From contig NZ_JAHKRN010000016.1 in the NCBI RefSeq assembly GCF_019396385.1, forward strand, positions 101,327-165,326: DNA of 64,000 nucleotides, given 5' to 3'. A program made the translations under genes and the position numbers. The stretch comes from Nonomuraea harbinensis (GTDB lineage: Bacteria; Actinomycetota; Actinomycetes; Streptosporangiales; Streptosporangiaceae). The notes below the pieces were generated by a model. That model did not search any database. It was not told the DNA's origin and worked only from the letters and a program-made list of their open reading frames with translations. Numbering within the stretch: position 1 is the stretch's first letter; each line of letters opens with the position of its first letter. Shown here in pieces: positions 15,760 to 23,719 of the stretch.

Positions 15760-17211
15760 TCAGCGCTGCTGGGTCAGCAGACCCGGGCGGTAGGGCAGGA
15801 GCCCGTAGTCGCCGCCGGAGTTGGGGCTGCGCCCCTGGTAGAGCAGCTGCAGGTTGCAGGGGTCGACGGTGAAGGTCTGGTCGGCGTTGGCGCGGACCAG
15901 CTCGCCGTGACTGATGTCGTTGGTCCAGGTGGCGCCGCTGTTGGCCTTGCCGGCGAAGGGGTTGCCCTCTGTGGCGGCCTGCGGCGTCCACGAACCGTTC
16001 AGGCTGGTGGCCGTGAACGAGCGGAAGTAGCGGCCCTGTGAGCCGATCGCCTCGACGAGCATGAGGTACTTGTTCTGGCCCTGGAGCTTGTAGACCTGGA
16101 CGCCCTCGAACAGGTTGTTCGTCGTGTCACTCATGATCACGGTCGAGGTGGTGCCGAAATTGCCGGGGAAGTTCCCGATGGGCATGCTGGCCCGGTAGAT
16201 CCTGCCGTTGTCGCCGGCGAAGAACAGGTACATGTTCGTGCTGTCACCGATGAGTGTCTGGTCGATGGGGCCCGTTCCGGAGTTCGAGATGCTTCCGGAG
16301 AAGAGCGGCTGCTCCGACGACCAGCCGTTCGGGTTGGTGGGGTCGCTCGACGTCCTGTAGGAGAAGGCGGTCCTGCCCCACTGGTAGGCGAGCACCCAGA
16401 TGTTCCTGGGGGCGAAGTAGAAGAGCGTGGGCGCGACGGTGGAGGACGACATCGTGTTCTGGCTGGCCGAGGCCATGTCCGACCAGTTGGTGAACAGGCT
16501 GAAGTTCATCGAGCCCCACCTGGTGCCCGTGTCGTGCGTCGTCGCGTAGACGAGGTGCCTGCCGTTGTAGGGGGCGACGGTGAAGTCCTTGAGCGAGACC
16601 CAGCCCGACTTCGGCTGCGCCAGCGGGCCCGTCGACGTCCAGCGGTACGTCGAGGGAAGGTCGCACTGGCCCGGGTCGCCGCCGCCGCCGTCCACCCGGA
16701 CGAGCTGCCACTGCTGGTTGTTGCCGCCCCAGTCGTCGTACTGGACGATGTTGGCGTTGTCGGCGGTGGAGGCGCCCTGCACTTCGAGTGCCTTGTTGCT
16801 GTGGCGGGAGATGAGCCGCACGTGTCCGTCCGGGCTGTCGGCGAGCCGCCACTGCTGGTTGGTGCCGTTGTGGTCGGCCCACTGGACGATCGCACCGCCG
16901 TTGGCGGTCGACCAGTTGTAGACGTCCAGCACCTTGCCGGAATGGCGGGACTTCAGGCGGTAGTAGCCGCCGCCCGAGTCGACGAACTGCCATTGCTGCT
17001 GGTTGCCGTTGTTACGGGTCCACTGGGTGATGCGGCCGCCGTCGGCGGTGGACAGGTTGTAGACGTCCAGGGCCTTGCCGCTGTTGCGGTTCACCAGGAC
17101 GTACCAGGCGTTGGTGTCCACGGTGGCGGCGTGGGCGGCGGGAAGGGCGACGAGCAGGCTCGCCAGTAAGGCGGCCACCGTCGCGAGGACGGCCAGGAAT
17201 CTGTTCTTCAT
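15760..17211 (-). CDS. Secreted GH62 alpha-L-arabinofuranosidase with N-terminal ricin-type CBM13
   Basis: A 483-residue secreted enzyme that removes arabinofuranosyl side chains from arabinoxylan. Residues 1-28 form a Sec signal peptide ending in AHA. Residues about 29-165 are a ricin-B/CBM13 module with three QxW-type repeats (QQQWQF, NQQWRL, NQQWQL), followed by a Gly-rich linker and the GH62 domain, which starts at CDLPSTYRWTSTGPLAQP. Catalytic residues are visible in WVSLKDFTVAPYNGRH (base Asp), GPIDQTLIGDS (modulator Asp) and NLFEGVQVYKL (acid Glu). It lies 59 bp behind the GH43 gene on the same strand, probably in one transcript, and ends at a strong terminator. The binding module is almost identical to those of the GH43 and GH30 neighbours. 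Confidence 0.93.
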   Translation of the reverse strand: MKNRFLAVLATVAALLASLLVALPAAHAATVDTNAWYVLVNRNSGKALDVYNLSTADGGRITQWTRNNGNQQQWQFVDSGGGYYRLKSRHSGKVLDVYNWSTANGGAIVQWADHNGTNQQWRLADSPDGHVRLISRHSNKALEVQGASTADNANIVQYDDWGGNNQQWQLVRVDGGGGDPGQCDLPSTYRWTSTGPLAQPKSGWVSLKDFTVAPYNGRHLVYATTHDTGTRWGSMNFSLFTNWSDMASASQNTMSSSTVAPTLFYFAPRNIWVLAYQWGRTAFSYRTSSDPTNPNGWSSEQPLFSGSISNSGTGPIDQTLIGDSTNMYLFFAGDNGRIYRASMPIGNFPGNFGTTSTVIMSDTTNNLFEGVQVYKLQGQNKYLMLVEAIGSQGRYFRSFTATSLNGSWTPQAATEGNPFAGKANSGATWTNDISHGELVRANADQTFTVDPCNLQLLYQGRSPNSGGDYGLLPYRPGLLTQQR

Positions 17212-17233
17212 GGACGGGTTCGCGCCTTTCTGC

Positions 17234-17278
17234 GTCGAGGTCAAAGGGGTCGAGGTCAAAGGGGTCGAGGTCAAGGGG
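17234..17278. repeat. Three tandem copies of a 15-bp unit before the GH62 gene
   Basis: The unit GTCGAGGTCAAAGGG occurs at 17234-17248, 17249-17263 and 17264-17278; the last copy lacks one A and carries an extra G. The third copy includes the GH43 stop codon, so expansion has added DNA to the GH43-GH62 intergenic leader. No function is evident; slippage is the simplest origin. Confidence 0.85.
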
Positions 17279-19292
17279 TGGTGAGGTCGAAGCGGCGCAC
17301 GGTCACCGCGCCGCCGAGTGACTGGGTGGCGTAGTTGAAGATCCCGAAGCGGTAGCCCATGAAGAACTGCCAGGCGTTGTTCAGGGCGAAGGCCGGGCCG
17401 AGATTCACGAAGTCGCTGCCGTTCGTGCTGTAGGAGAAGCGGGCCTGCCTGCCGGACCCAGGCCGGATGTCGGCGCTGACCCGCAGCCAGAGCCGGCCGC
17501 CCGAGATGTTCGCGCTCGCCGCCTCGGTGCCGGTGCCCGTGGTCTGCCACGAGCTGTTCATGGTGAGCCCGTTGGTCATCACGACCCGGTTGACGCCGTT
17601 GTCGCGTTTGACGCCGATCCAGGCCGACTGGTCGCGCAGCATGGCCAGCCCGGCGCGGTCGCCGTTGCTCATCTGCGAGTAGTCGAGCTCGATCGTCGCC
17701 GTCGACGACGGGCCCTGGATGCGGTGGGTCAGCGTGTTGCGGGCGTTGTAGAGGTCGCCGGTGACGGTCGCGGTCTGCAGGCGCAGGCCGTTGCCCGTGG
17801 AGAAGCGGCTGGTGTCGGGGTTGTGGTTCCACTCCCAGCGGTGCCCGAGGCTGCCCGAGGTGAAGGTGTCGGGGCCGATCATGGATGCCACGGTCCGGCT
17901 GGTCTGGATGTTCGGCTTCGGGTAGGTGACGCCCCAGCCGCCGTTGACGGTCTGCACGGTCGGCCAGTCGCCGTTCCAGGTGATCGGCGCGAGCGCCGGG
18001 ACCCGCCCGCCGGGGTAGGCGTCGACGAAGGACATGTAGTACCACGCGCCGTTCTGGGTCTGGACAAGCCCGCCCTGATGGGGGACGCCGCCGCCGGAGA
18101 TGGGGCCGGGCATGTCGAGCAGGACCTGGCGCATCTCGTACGGACCCCACGGCGACGTGGAGCGGAGCACGTACTGGCCGTTGGCGGGGCGGGTCAGCCA
18201 GATGTAGTAGTAGCCGTTCCGCTTGTAGAAGCGGGCGCCCTCCAGGGTGCCGACGCTGCTCGGGGTCTGGAACACCTGCTGGGCGCGGACCTGGCCGAGC
18301 CCGTCGGCCGTGAGCTGGGCGACGCTGATGGTGCCGTTGCCGTACGCGACGTACATGGTGTCGTCGGTGTCGACCAGCAGGCCGGCGTCGTAGTAGCAGT
18401 TGTTGATCTGCGAGCGCTTGCTCCACGTGCCGTCCACGGCGGAGGCGGTGTAGACGTACGTCCGGTTGAACTCGACGCAGCCGATCCAGTAGTAGGTGCT
18501 GTTGCTGGGCCGGTAGTTCAGGGTCGAGGCCCAGATGCCCTTCACGTACGCCCGGCCGCCGTTGAGGTCGTAGGCGCCCGAGCCGAAGTCGAGCCTCGGC
18601 ACCGAATGCCCGGCGTACTCCCAGTCGACCAGGTTGTAGGAGCGCAGGATCGGCGCGCCCGGCGAGTAGTGCATCGTCGAGGCCGAGTAGTAGTAGGCGT
18701 CGCCCACCCGGATGATGTCGCCGTCGGCGAAGTCCTGCCAGACGACCGGGTTGGTGTAGGTGCCGCCCGGATTCGGGTCGCTCCCGATCGGGACGAGCTG
18801 CCACTGCTGGTTGTTGCCGCCCCAGTCGTCGTACTGGACGATGTTGGCGTTGTCGGCGGTGGAGGCGTTCTGGACTTCCAGGGCCTTGTTGCTGTGGCGG
18901 GAGATGAGCCGTACGTGTCCGTCCGGGCTGTCGGCGAGCCGCCATTGCTGGTTGGTGCCGTTGTGGTCGGCCCACTGGACGATGGATGCGCCGTTGGCGG
19001 TCGACCAGTTGTAGACGTCGAGCACCTTGCCGGAGTGGCGGGATTTGAGGCGGTAGTAGCCGCCGCCCGAGTCGACGAACTGCCATTGCTGCTGGTTGCC
19101 GTTGTTACGGGTCCACTGGGTGATGCGGCCGCCGTCGGCGGTGGACAGGTTGTAGACGTCCAGGGCCTTGCCGCTGTTGCGGTTCACCAAGACGTACCAG
19201 GCGTTGGTGTCGACCGTCGCGGCCGACGCCTGTGGCGTGAGGAACACGCCCACCAGCAACAGTGACGAGAGAACCGCGAGCACGCGCCTCAC
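17271..19292 (-). CDS. Secreted GH43 beta-xylosidase/arabinofuranosidase with N-terminal CBM13
   Basis: A 673-residue secreted glycosidase. It has a signal peptide (residues 1-24, ending QASA), a ricin-type CBM13 (about 25-160, three QxW repeats), then a five-bladed GH43 catalytic domain beginning GTYTNPVVWQDFADGD (base Asp) with TLEGARFYKRNGYYYI (acid Glu). A C-terminal beta-sandwich (about 470-673, with RAGLAMLRDQSAWIGVKRDNG) follows, as in exo-acting GH43 subfamilies. The start is GTG 19292 with GGAGG 6-7 nt upstream; a longer upstream reading has no signal peptide. It probably releases xylose or arabinose from xylo-oligosaccharides. It is the first gene of the leftward pair with GH62, and a LacI-type palindrome lies 54 bp upstream of its start. 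Confidence 0.93.
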   Translation of the reverse strand: MRRVLAVLSSLLLVGVFLTPQASAATVDTNAWYVLVNRNSGKALDVYNLSTADGGRITQWTRNNGNQQQWQFVDSGGGYYRLKSRHSGKVLDVYNWSTANGASIVQWADHNGTNQQWRLADSPDGHVRLISRHSNKALEVQNASTADNANIVQYDDWGGNNQQWQLVPIGSDPNPGGTYTNPVVWQDFADGDIIRVGDAYYYSASTMHYSPGAPILRSYNLVDWEYAGHSVPRLDFGSGAYDLNGGRAYVKGIWASTLNYRPSNSTYYWIGCVEFNRTYVYTASAVDGTWSKRSQINNCYYDAGLLVDTDDTMYVAYGNGTISVAQLTADGLGQVRAQQVFQTPSSVGTLEGARFYKRNGYYYIWLTRPANGQYVLRSTSPWGPYEMRQVLLDMPGPISGGGVPHQGGLVQTQNGAWYYMSFVDAYPGGRVPALAPITWNGDWPTVQTVNGGWGVTYPKPNIQTSRTVASMIGPDTFTSGSLGHRWEWNHNPDTSRFSTGNGLRLQTATVTGDLYNARNTLTHRIQGPSSTATIELDYSQMSNGDRAGLAMLRDQSAWIGVKRDNGVNRVVMTNGLTMNSSWQTTGTGTEAASANISGGRLWLRVSADIRPGSGRQARFSYSTNGSDFVNLGPAFALNNAWQFFMGYRFGIFNYATQSLGGAVTVRRFDLTTP

Positions 19293-19345
19293 AGAGACCT
19301 CCAGAGCCGTTGGCCGCTTGCCTGGACGAAAATCACCACGAAACT

Positions 19346-19359
19346 TGTTAGCGCTAACA
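19346..19359. promoter_or_regulatory. LacI-type operator TGTTAGCGCTAACA
   Basis: A perfect 14-bp palindrome with the central CG expected of LacI/GalR operators, upstream of the GH43-GH62 operon and facing the LacI regulator gene. A near copy (TGTTAGCGCGAACA) lies in front of the GH30 gene, so the local LacI protein probably controls all three hemicellulase genes and perhaps itself. Confidence 0.8.
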
Positions 19360-19637
19360 CTCTGCCGCGTGAAACCGCGCGGCCTTCTTCGACGAGTACG
19401 TTGTCGCGGAGTACATCCGATGCCCCCGTCCGTCGTCAACGAGGGACCACCACTCGCGCACAGGGGCGTGGCCGTCCGGATGTCGCTTCGCCTGCGCATT
19501 CGCCGGAAAGAAGCGCACACGGCAGGACACCCGTGTGTGAAAGTTTCAGAGAACAGCCCCCGTGAACCATGGAGGCGCCGGGTTAACTTGCTTCCTCTCC
19601 GAGAGGCGACCGAAAAGTACCTGGATAAACTCCGGAT
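19360..19637. other. Non-coding stretch before the LacI gene
   Basis: Together with the preceding operator, about 345 bp separate the GH43 start from the LacI start. Apart from the operator, I see no convincing reading frame, RNA gene or repeat; it is presumably the divergent promoter region. Confidence 0.5.
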
Positions 19638-20681
19638 ATGGCCTCGACCGGAGAACCCCCCATCGGCGAATCGGCACCTTCGGTACCACTGACCCTGACT
19701 CAGCTGGCCGAGCTGGCAGGAGTGTCCACCGCCACGGTCTCCAAGGTCATCAACGGTCGCTCGGAGGTGGGCCCGACGACCCGCGCGCTGGTCGAGAGGC
19801 TCATCGAGGAACACGGCTACCGCCGGCAGCGCCGTCGCATCAAACCCGCGAGCCTCATCGAGGTCGTCTTCCACGAGCTCGCCGGAGACTACCCGATAGA
19901 GATCGTCAAGGGGGTCCAGCGGGTCGCCTGGACCCATGGCCTGAGCGTGGTGGTCTCCGAGCTCGGCGGCCGGCACACTCCCGAGCCCAAATGGATCGGC
20001 GACCTGCTCACCCGCCGTCCCGCCGGTGTGATCACCGTGTTCTCCGGGCCGGCCGAGGATCAGCGCGTGCGCCTCGCGACCCAGGAGATCCCCCTGGTGG
20101 TGCTGGATCCGGCGGGCAATCCGGGGCTCGGCGTGCCGTCCGTGGCCGCCACCAACTGGAGCGGCGGCCTGGAGGCCACCCGTCACCTGCTCGAACTCGG
20201 TCACCGGCGCATCGCGATGATCACCGGACCCTCGTTCGCGCTCTCCAGCCGGGCCCGGCTGGACGGCTACCGCGCCGCTCTCGACGCCGCGGGTGTGCCG
20301 ATCGACCCGGCTCTCATCCGTCAGGGAAACTTTCAGATCGAGGACGGGGTGGCCCACACTCACCAGCTGATGAAATTACCTGAGCCGCCCACCGCGATCT
20401 TCGCCGCCAACGACGGTCAGGCCATCGGCGTCTACCATGCGGCCCACGAGCTGCGGCTCCGCATTCCCGACGACCTGAGCGTGATCGGCTTCGACGACAT
20501 GCCGGTCTGGCGCTGGGCGCAGCCGCCGCTCACGACCATCCACCAGCCTCTGCGCGAGATGGGCGCCACGGCCGCGACCATGTTGATCAGCCTGGCCGAG
20601 GGGGAGACGCTGCAGCAGAAACGGGTGGAGCTGGGGACCGAACTCGTGGTCCGCCAGAGCACGGCCGCCCTCCGGTCATGA
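19638..20681 (+). CDS. LacI family transcriptional regulator of the hemicellulase genes
   Basis: A 347-residue LacI/GalR regulator. The N-terminal helix-turn-helix and hinge are in LTQLAELAGVSTATVSKVINGR and the following residues, up to about 62. The periplasmic-binding-protein-like effector domain carries the usual HLLELGHRRIAMITGP and AIFAANDGQAIGVYHAA segments, and ends near ELVVRQST. It is flanked on both sides by matching operators and divergent from GH43-GH62. It most likely releases DNA when bound to a xylo- or arabino-oligosaccharide. The start at ATG 19638 gives a 20-residue extension before the helix-turn-helix; a slightly later start is possible. Confidence 0.92.
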   Translation: MASTGEPPIGESAPSVPLTLTQLAELAGVSTATVSKVINGRSEVGPTTRALVERLIEEHGYRRQRRRIKPASLIEVVFHELAGDYPIEIVKGVQRVAWTHGLSVVVSELGGRHTPEPKWIGDLLTRRPAGVITVFSGPAEDQRVRLATQEIPLVVLDPAGNPGLGVPSVAATNWSGGLEATRHLLELGHRRIAMITGPSFALSSRARLDGYRAALDAAGVPIDPALIRQGNFQIEDGVAHTHQLMKLPEPPTAIFAANDGQAIGVYHAAHELRLRIPDDLSVIGFDDMPVWRWAQPPLTTIHQPLREMGATAATMLISLAEGETLQQKRVELGTELVVRQSTAALRS

Positions 20682-20710
20682 TCTTGGTTAAGTTTCTTCC
20701 CGGTGAACGG

Positions 20711-20764
20711 TTGACGCGCCGGGGCGAGGGCTCTACCTTCCAGCCAGAGATGTTAGCGCGAACA
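20711..20764 (+). promoter_or_regulatory. GH30 promoter with LacI operator
   Basis: TTGACG (20711-20716) and TACCTT (20734-20739) form a sigma-70-like promoter with a 17-bp spacer. The operator TGTTAGCGCGAACA (20751-20764), two mismatches from a perfect palindrome in total symmetry and one base from the 19346 site, sits just downstream of the expected transcription start, where a repressor would block elongation. Confidence 0.65.
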
Positions 20765-20819
20765 CTCGGCGCTCCGAGATAGTCCTTCCCTCCCCGATAT
20801 GTACGTGCGTACGCCGAAA

Positions 20820-20833
20820 TGGGAGCGCTCCCA
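20820..20833. promoter_or_regulatory. CebR-box TGGGAGCGCTCCCA
   Basis: A perfect 14-bp palindrome identical to the operator known for CebR, the cello-oligosaccharide-responsive LacI-family repressor of Streptomyces. It lies 14 bp upstream of the GH30 start, inside the leader and next to the ribosome-binding site. No CebR gene is in the window, so a second, distant repressor would also control this xylanase. Confidence 0.8.
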
Positions 20834-20847
20834 AAAGAGGAGGCAAC

Positions 20848-22563
20848 ATGCGGAACGGACCCGTCAGCCGGAGGACCATGCTGGCCACGATGGGAGCCCT
20901 GCCCGTCATCGCGGCCACGGCGCGGCCCGCGGGGGCGACGGCCGCCGCCGCGGCGGTCATCGATCCGTCGGCGGGGCGGCAGACGATCCGCGGCTTCGGC
21001 GGCATGACCCACTCCGCCTGGATCGGCGACCTGACGGCCGCCCAGCGGGACACGGCGTTCGGCACCGGCGAGGGCCGCCTGGGGTTCTCCGTGCTCAGGA
21101 TCCCCGTCCCCGAGAACCAGGCCGACTGGAGCCGTGACCTGGCGACGGCGCGGCGCGCGATCGAGCTCGGGGCGACCGTCATCGCCTCGCCGTGGAACCC
21201 TCCCGCCCACATGGTCGAGACCTTCGTACGCGGCAGCCAGACCAACGCCCGGCGCCTCAGGTACGACATGTACGGCGCCTACGCCCAGCACCTGAACGAC
21301 TTCAACGGCTTCCTGCGGAACAACGGGGTGAACCTGTACGGCATCTCGGTGCAGAACGAGCCCGACTACGCCCACGAATGGACGTGGTGGACTCCCGCCG
21401 AAATGGTGCGGTTCCTACGGGAGAACGCCGGCTCGATCGGCACCAGGGTCATCGCGCCCGAGTCCTTCCAGTACCTGAAGAACATGTCGGACCCCATACT
21501 CAACGACTCCTCGGCGCTCGCCAACGTGGACATCATCGGCGCTCACCTCTACGGCACGTCGTTCGCGAACTTCCCGTACCCCCTCTTCAAGCAGAAGGGC
21601 GCGGGCAAGGAGCTCTGGATGACCGAGGTCTACTACCCCAACAGCAGCGATTCGGCGGACCTCTGGCCCCAGGCGCTCGACGTGGGGGAGCACATCCACC
21701 GCGCGATGGTGGACGCCGAGTTCCAGGCCTACGTCTGGTGGTACATCCGGCGCGGTTACGGCCCCATGCGGGAGGACGGCCAGATCAGCAAGCGCGGCGC
21801 CAACATGGCGCAGTTCGCCAGGTTCGTCCGCCCTGGGTACGTGCGGATCGAAGCCACGGCGAACCCGGCGTCGAACGTCTACGTCTCGGCCTACCGGGGC
21901 GGTGACTCCACGGTCGTCGTCGTCGCCATCAACAAGGGAACCTCCGGGGTGAGCCAGCAGTTCACCCTGGCGAACGGCACCGCGTCCAGCGTCTCGTCCT
22001 GGCTCACCGACGCGAGCAGGAACGTCGCGCCCCAGGGCACGACCGGCGTGTCCAACGGCTCCTTCACCGTCACGCTCCCCGCCCGAAGCGTGACCACCTT
22101 CGTCACCGGCGTTACCGGGTCCCCTGGCGGGATCGACACCAGTGCCTGGTACGTCCTGGTCAACCGCAACAGCGGCAAGGCCCTGGACGTCTACAACCTG
22201 TCCACCGCCGACGGCGGCCGCATCACCCAGTGGACCCGTAACAACGGCAACCAGCAGCAATGGCAGTTCGTCGACTCGGGCGGCGGCTACTACCGCCTGA
22301 AGTCCCGCCACTCCGGCAAGGTGCTGGACGTCTACAACTGGTCGACCGCCAACGGCGCATCCATCGTCCAGTGGGCCGACCACAACGGCACCAACCAGCA
22401 GTGGCGGACGGCCGACTCCGGCGCCTACCTCCGCCTGATCAACCGCAACAGCGGCAAGGCCCTGGAGGTCCAGGGCGCCTCCACCGCCGACAACGCCAAC
22501 ATCGTCCAGTACGACGACTGGGGCGGCGACAACCAGCAGTGGCAGCTCGTGCGGACCGGCTGA
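20848..22563 (+). CDS. Secreted GH30 glucuronoxylanase-like enzyme with C-terminal CBM13
   Basis: A 571-residue secreted endo-xylanase-type GH30 enzyme. The N-terminus has a twin-arginine-like signal (SRRTMLATMGALPV). The catalytic barrel shows ISVQNEPDY with the acid/base Glu near residue 170 and ELWMTEVYYPN with the nucleophile Glu near 260, followed by the side beta-domain typical of GH30 (to about 425). Residues about 430-571 are a ricin-type CBM13. Its first two repeats are nearly identical to those of the GH43 and GH62 enzymes, while the third (TADSGAYLRLINRNSGKALEV) mixes first-repeat and third-repeat sequence. GAGGAGG lies just before the ATG. It probably cuts glucuronoxylan main chains, complementing the debranching GH62 and GH43 enzymes. 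Confidence 0.92.
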   Translation: MRNGPVSRRTMLATMGALPVIAATARPAGATAAAAAVIDPSAGRQTIRGFGGMTHSAWIGDLTAAQRDTAFGTGEGRLGFSVLRIPVPENQADWSRDLATARRAIELGATVIASPWNPPAHMVETFVRGSQTNARRLRYDMYGAYAQHLNDFNGFLRNNGVNLYGISVQNEPDYAHEWTWWTPAEMVRFLRENAGSIGTRVIAPESFQYLKNMSDPILNDSSALANVDIIGAHLYGTSFANFPYPLFKQKGAGKELWMTEVYYPNSSDSADLWPQALDVGEHIHRAMVDAEFQAYVWWYIRRGYGPMREDGQISKRGANMAQFARFVRPGYVRIEATANPASNVYVSAYRGGDSTVVVVAINKGTSGVSQQFTLANGTASSVSSWLTDASRNVAPQGTTGVSNGSFTVTLPARSVTTFVTGVTGSPGGIDTSAWYVLVNRNSGKALDVYNLSTADGGRITQWTRNNGNQQQWQFVDSGGGYYRLKSRHSGKVLDVYNWSTANGASIVQWADHNGTNQQWRTADSGAYLRLINRNSGKALEVQGASTADNANIVQYDDWGGDNQQWQLVRTG

Positions 22564-22603
22564 CGCCCGTTTGTCCAGGTAGGACGGGGTAGCACGCACT
22601 CGC

Positions 22604-23701
22604 ATGAGCAGGATCGAGGGGGTGACCGCCGCCGCCTACCGGGTGCCGACCGACCAGCCCGAAGGGGACGGCACCCTCGCCTGGGACGCCACGACCCTGG
22701 TCGTCGCCACGGTCCGCGCCGAGGGCATGACGGGGACCGGATGGACGTACGCGCCCGCGGCCGCGGCCGGATTCATCGGCGACGTCCTGGCGGAGGTGGT
22801 CACGGGGGCGGACGCCCTGGCGATCCCGGCGATCTGGGCGTCCATGATCCGCCGGGTGCGCAACGCCGGCCGTCCCGGCGTCGCCGGGTACGCCGTCTCC
22901 GCCGTGGACGTCGCGCTGTGGGATCTCAAGGCGCGACTGCTGGGGACGTCCCTGGCCGGGCTGTTCGGGATGGCCCGCGAGCGGGTGCCGCTGTACGGGT
23001 CGGGCGGTTTCACCACCTATGACGATGACGCGACCGTCGCGCAGCTCACCCACTGGGTCCACGAGCTGGGCATCGGCCGCATCAAGATCAAGATCGGCGA
23101 GTCGTCCGGCGCCAGACCCGACCGCGACCTGCACCGGATCGCGCTGGCCCGGCGCGTCATCGGCGGCGACGCCGAGCTGTACGTCGACGTCAACGGCGGC
23201 TACACCGCCAAGCAGGCCGTCCGGCAGGCCGAGCAGATGCGCGAGCACGACGTGCGCTGGTTCGAGGAGCCGGTCTCCTCCGACGATCTGGCCGGCCTGC
23301 GGCTGGTCAGGGGGCAGGTTACCGCCGACGTGGCCGCGGGGGAGTACGGGAGCGACGTGGCGTACTTCACCCGCATGTGCCAGGCGGAAGCGGTCGACTG
23401 TCTCCAGGCCGACGCCACCCGCTGCGGCGGCTACACCGGCTGGTTCGCCGCCTGCGCGGTCGCGGCCGGGCACAATCTGCAGGTCTCCGCGCACTGCGCG
23501 CCCAACCTGCACCTGCCGGCCGCCGCCGCCACGCCCAACCTGCGGCACATCGAGTGGTTCCACGACCACCAGCGCATCGAGGCCGAGCTGTTCGACGGGG
23601 CCGCCGACCCCACCGGCGGGCTGGCAGGGCCGGTCACCGGGGAACCGGGTCACGGCCTGACCCTGCGCGCCGACGCCGCGCGGCCGTACCGCACCGCGTA
23701 G
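22604..23701 (+). CDS. Mandelate racemase/enolase-superfamily sugar-acid dehydratase or racemase
   Basis: A 365-residue enolase-superfamily protein. It has an N-terminal capping domain, then a barrel with the catalytic bases IKIKIG (KxK), the metal ligands in DVNGGY, FEEPVSSDD and AAGEYG, and the distal Asp/His pair in QADATRCGG and SAHCAPNLHLP. This arrangement is that of the mandelate racemase subgroup, which includes acid-sugar dehydratases. The start is 40 bp after the GH30 stop, and the GH15 gene follows 18 bp later, so an operon is plausible. A role in metabolising aldonic or uronic acids released from xylan is an inference. Confidence 0.85.
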   Translation: MSRIEGVTAAAYRVPTDQPEGDGTLAWDATTLVVATVRAEGMTGTGWTYAPAAAAGFIGDVLAEVVTGADALAIPAIWASMIRRVRNAGRPGVAGYAVSAVDVALWDLKARLLGTSLAGLFGMARERVPLYGSGGFTTYDDDATVAQLTHWVHELGIGRIKIKIGESSGARPDRDLHRIALARRVIGGDAELYVDVNGGYTAKQAVRQAEQMREHDVRWFEEPVSSDDLAGLRLVRGQVTADVAAGEYGSDVAYFTRMCQAEAVDCLQADATRCGGYTGWFAACAVAAGHNLQVSAHCAPNLHLPAAAATPNLRHIEWFHDHQRIEAELFDGAADPTGGLAGPVTGEPGHGLTLRADAARPYRTA

Positions 23702-23719
23702 GACCAGGAGGTGACCGGG

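Noticed and set aside
17271..20363. A very long leftward gene reaching back into the LacI region
   Set aside because: The signal peptide and ribosome-binding site place the start at 19292; upstream codons are antisense to the LacI gene and lack homology.
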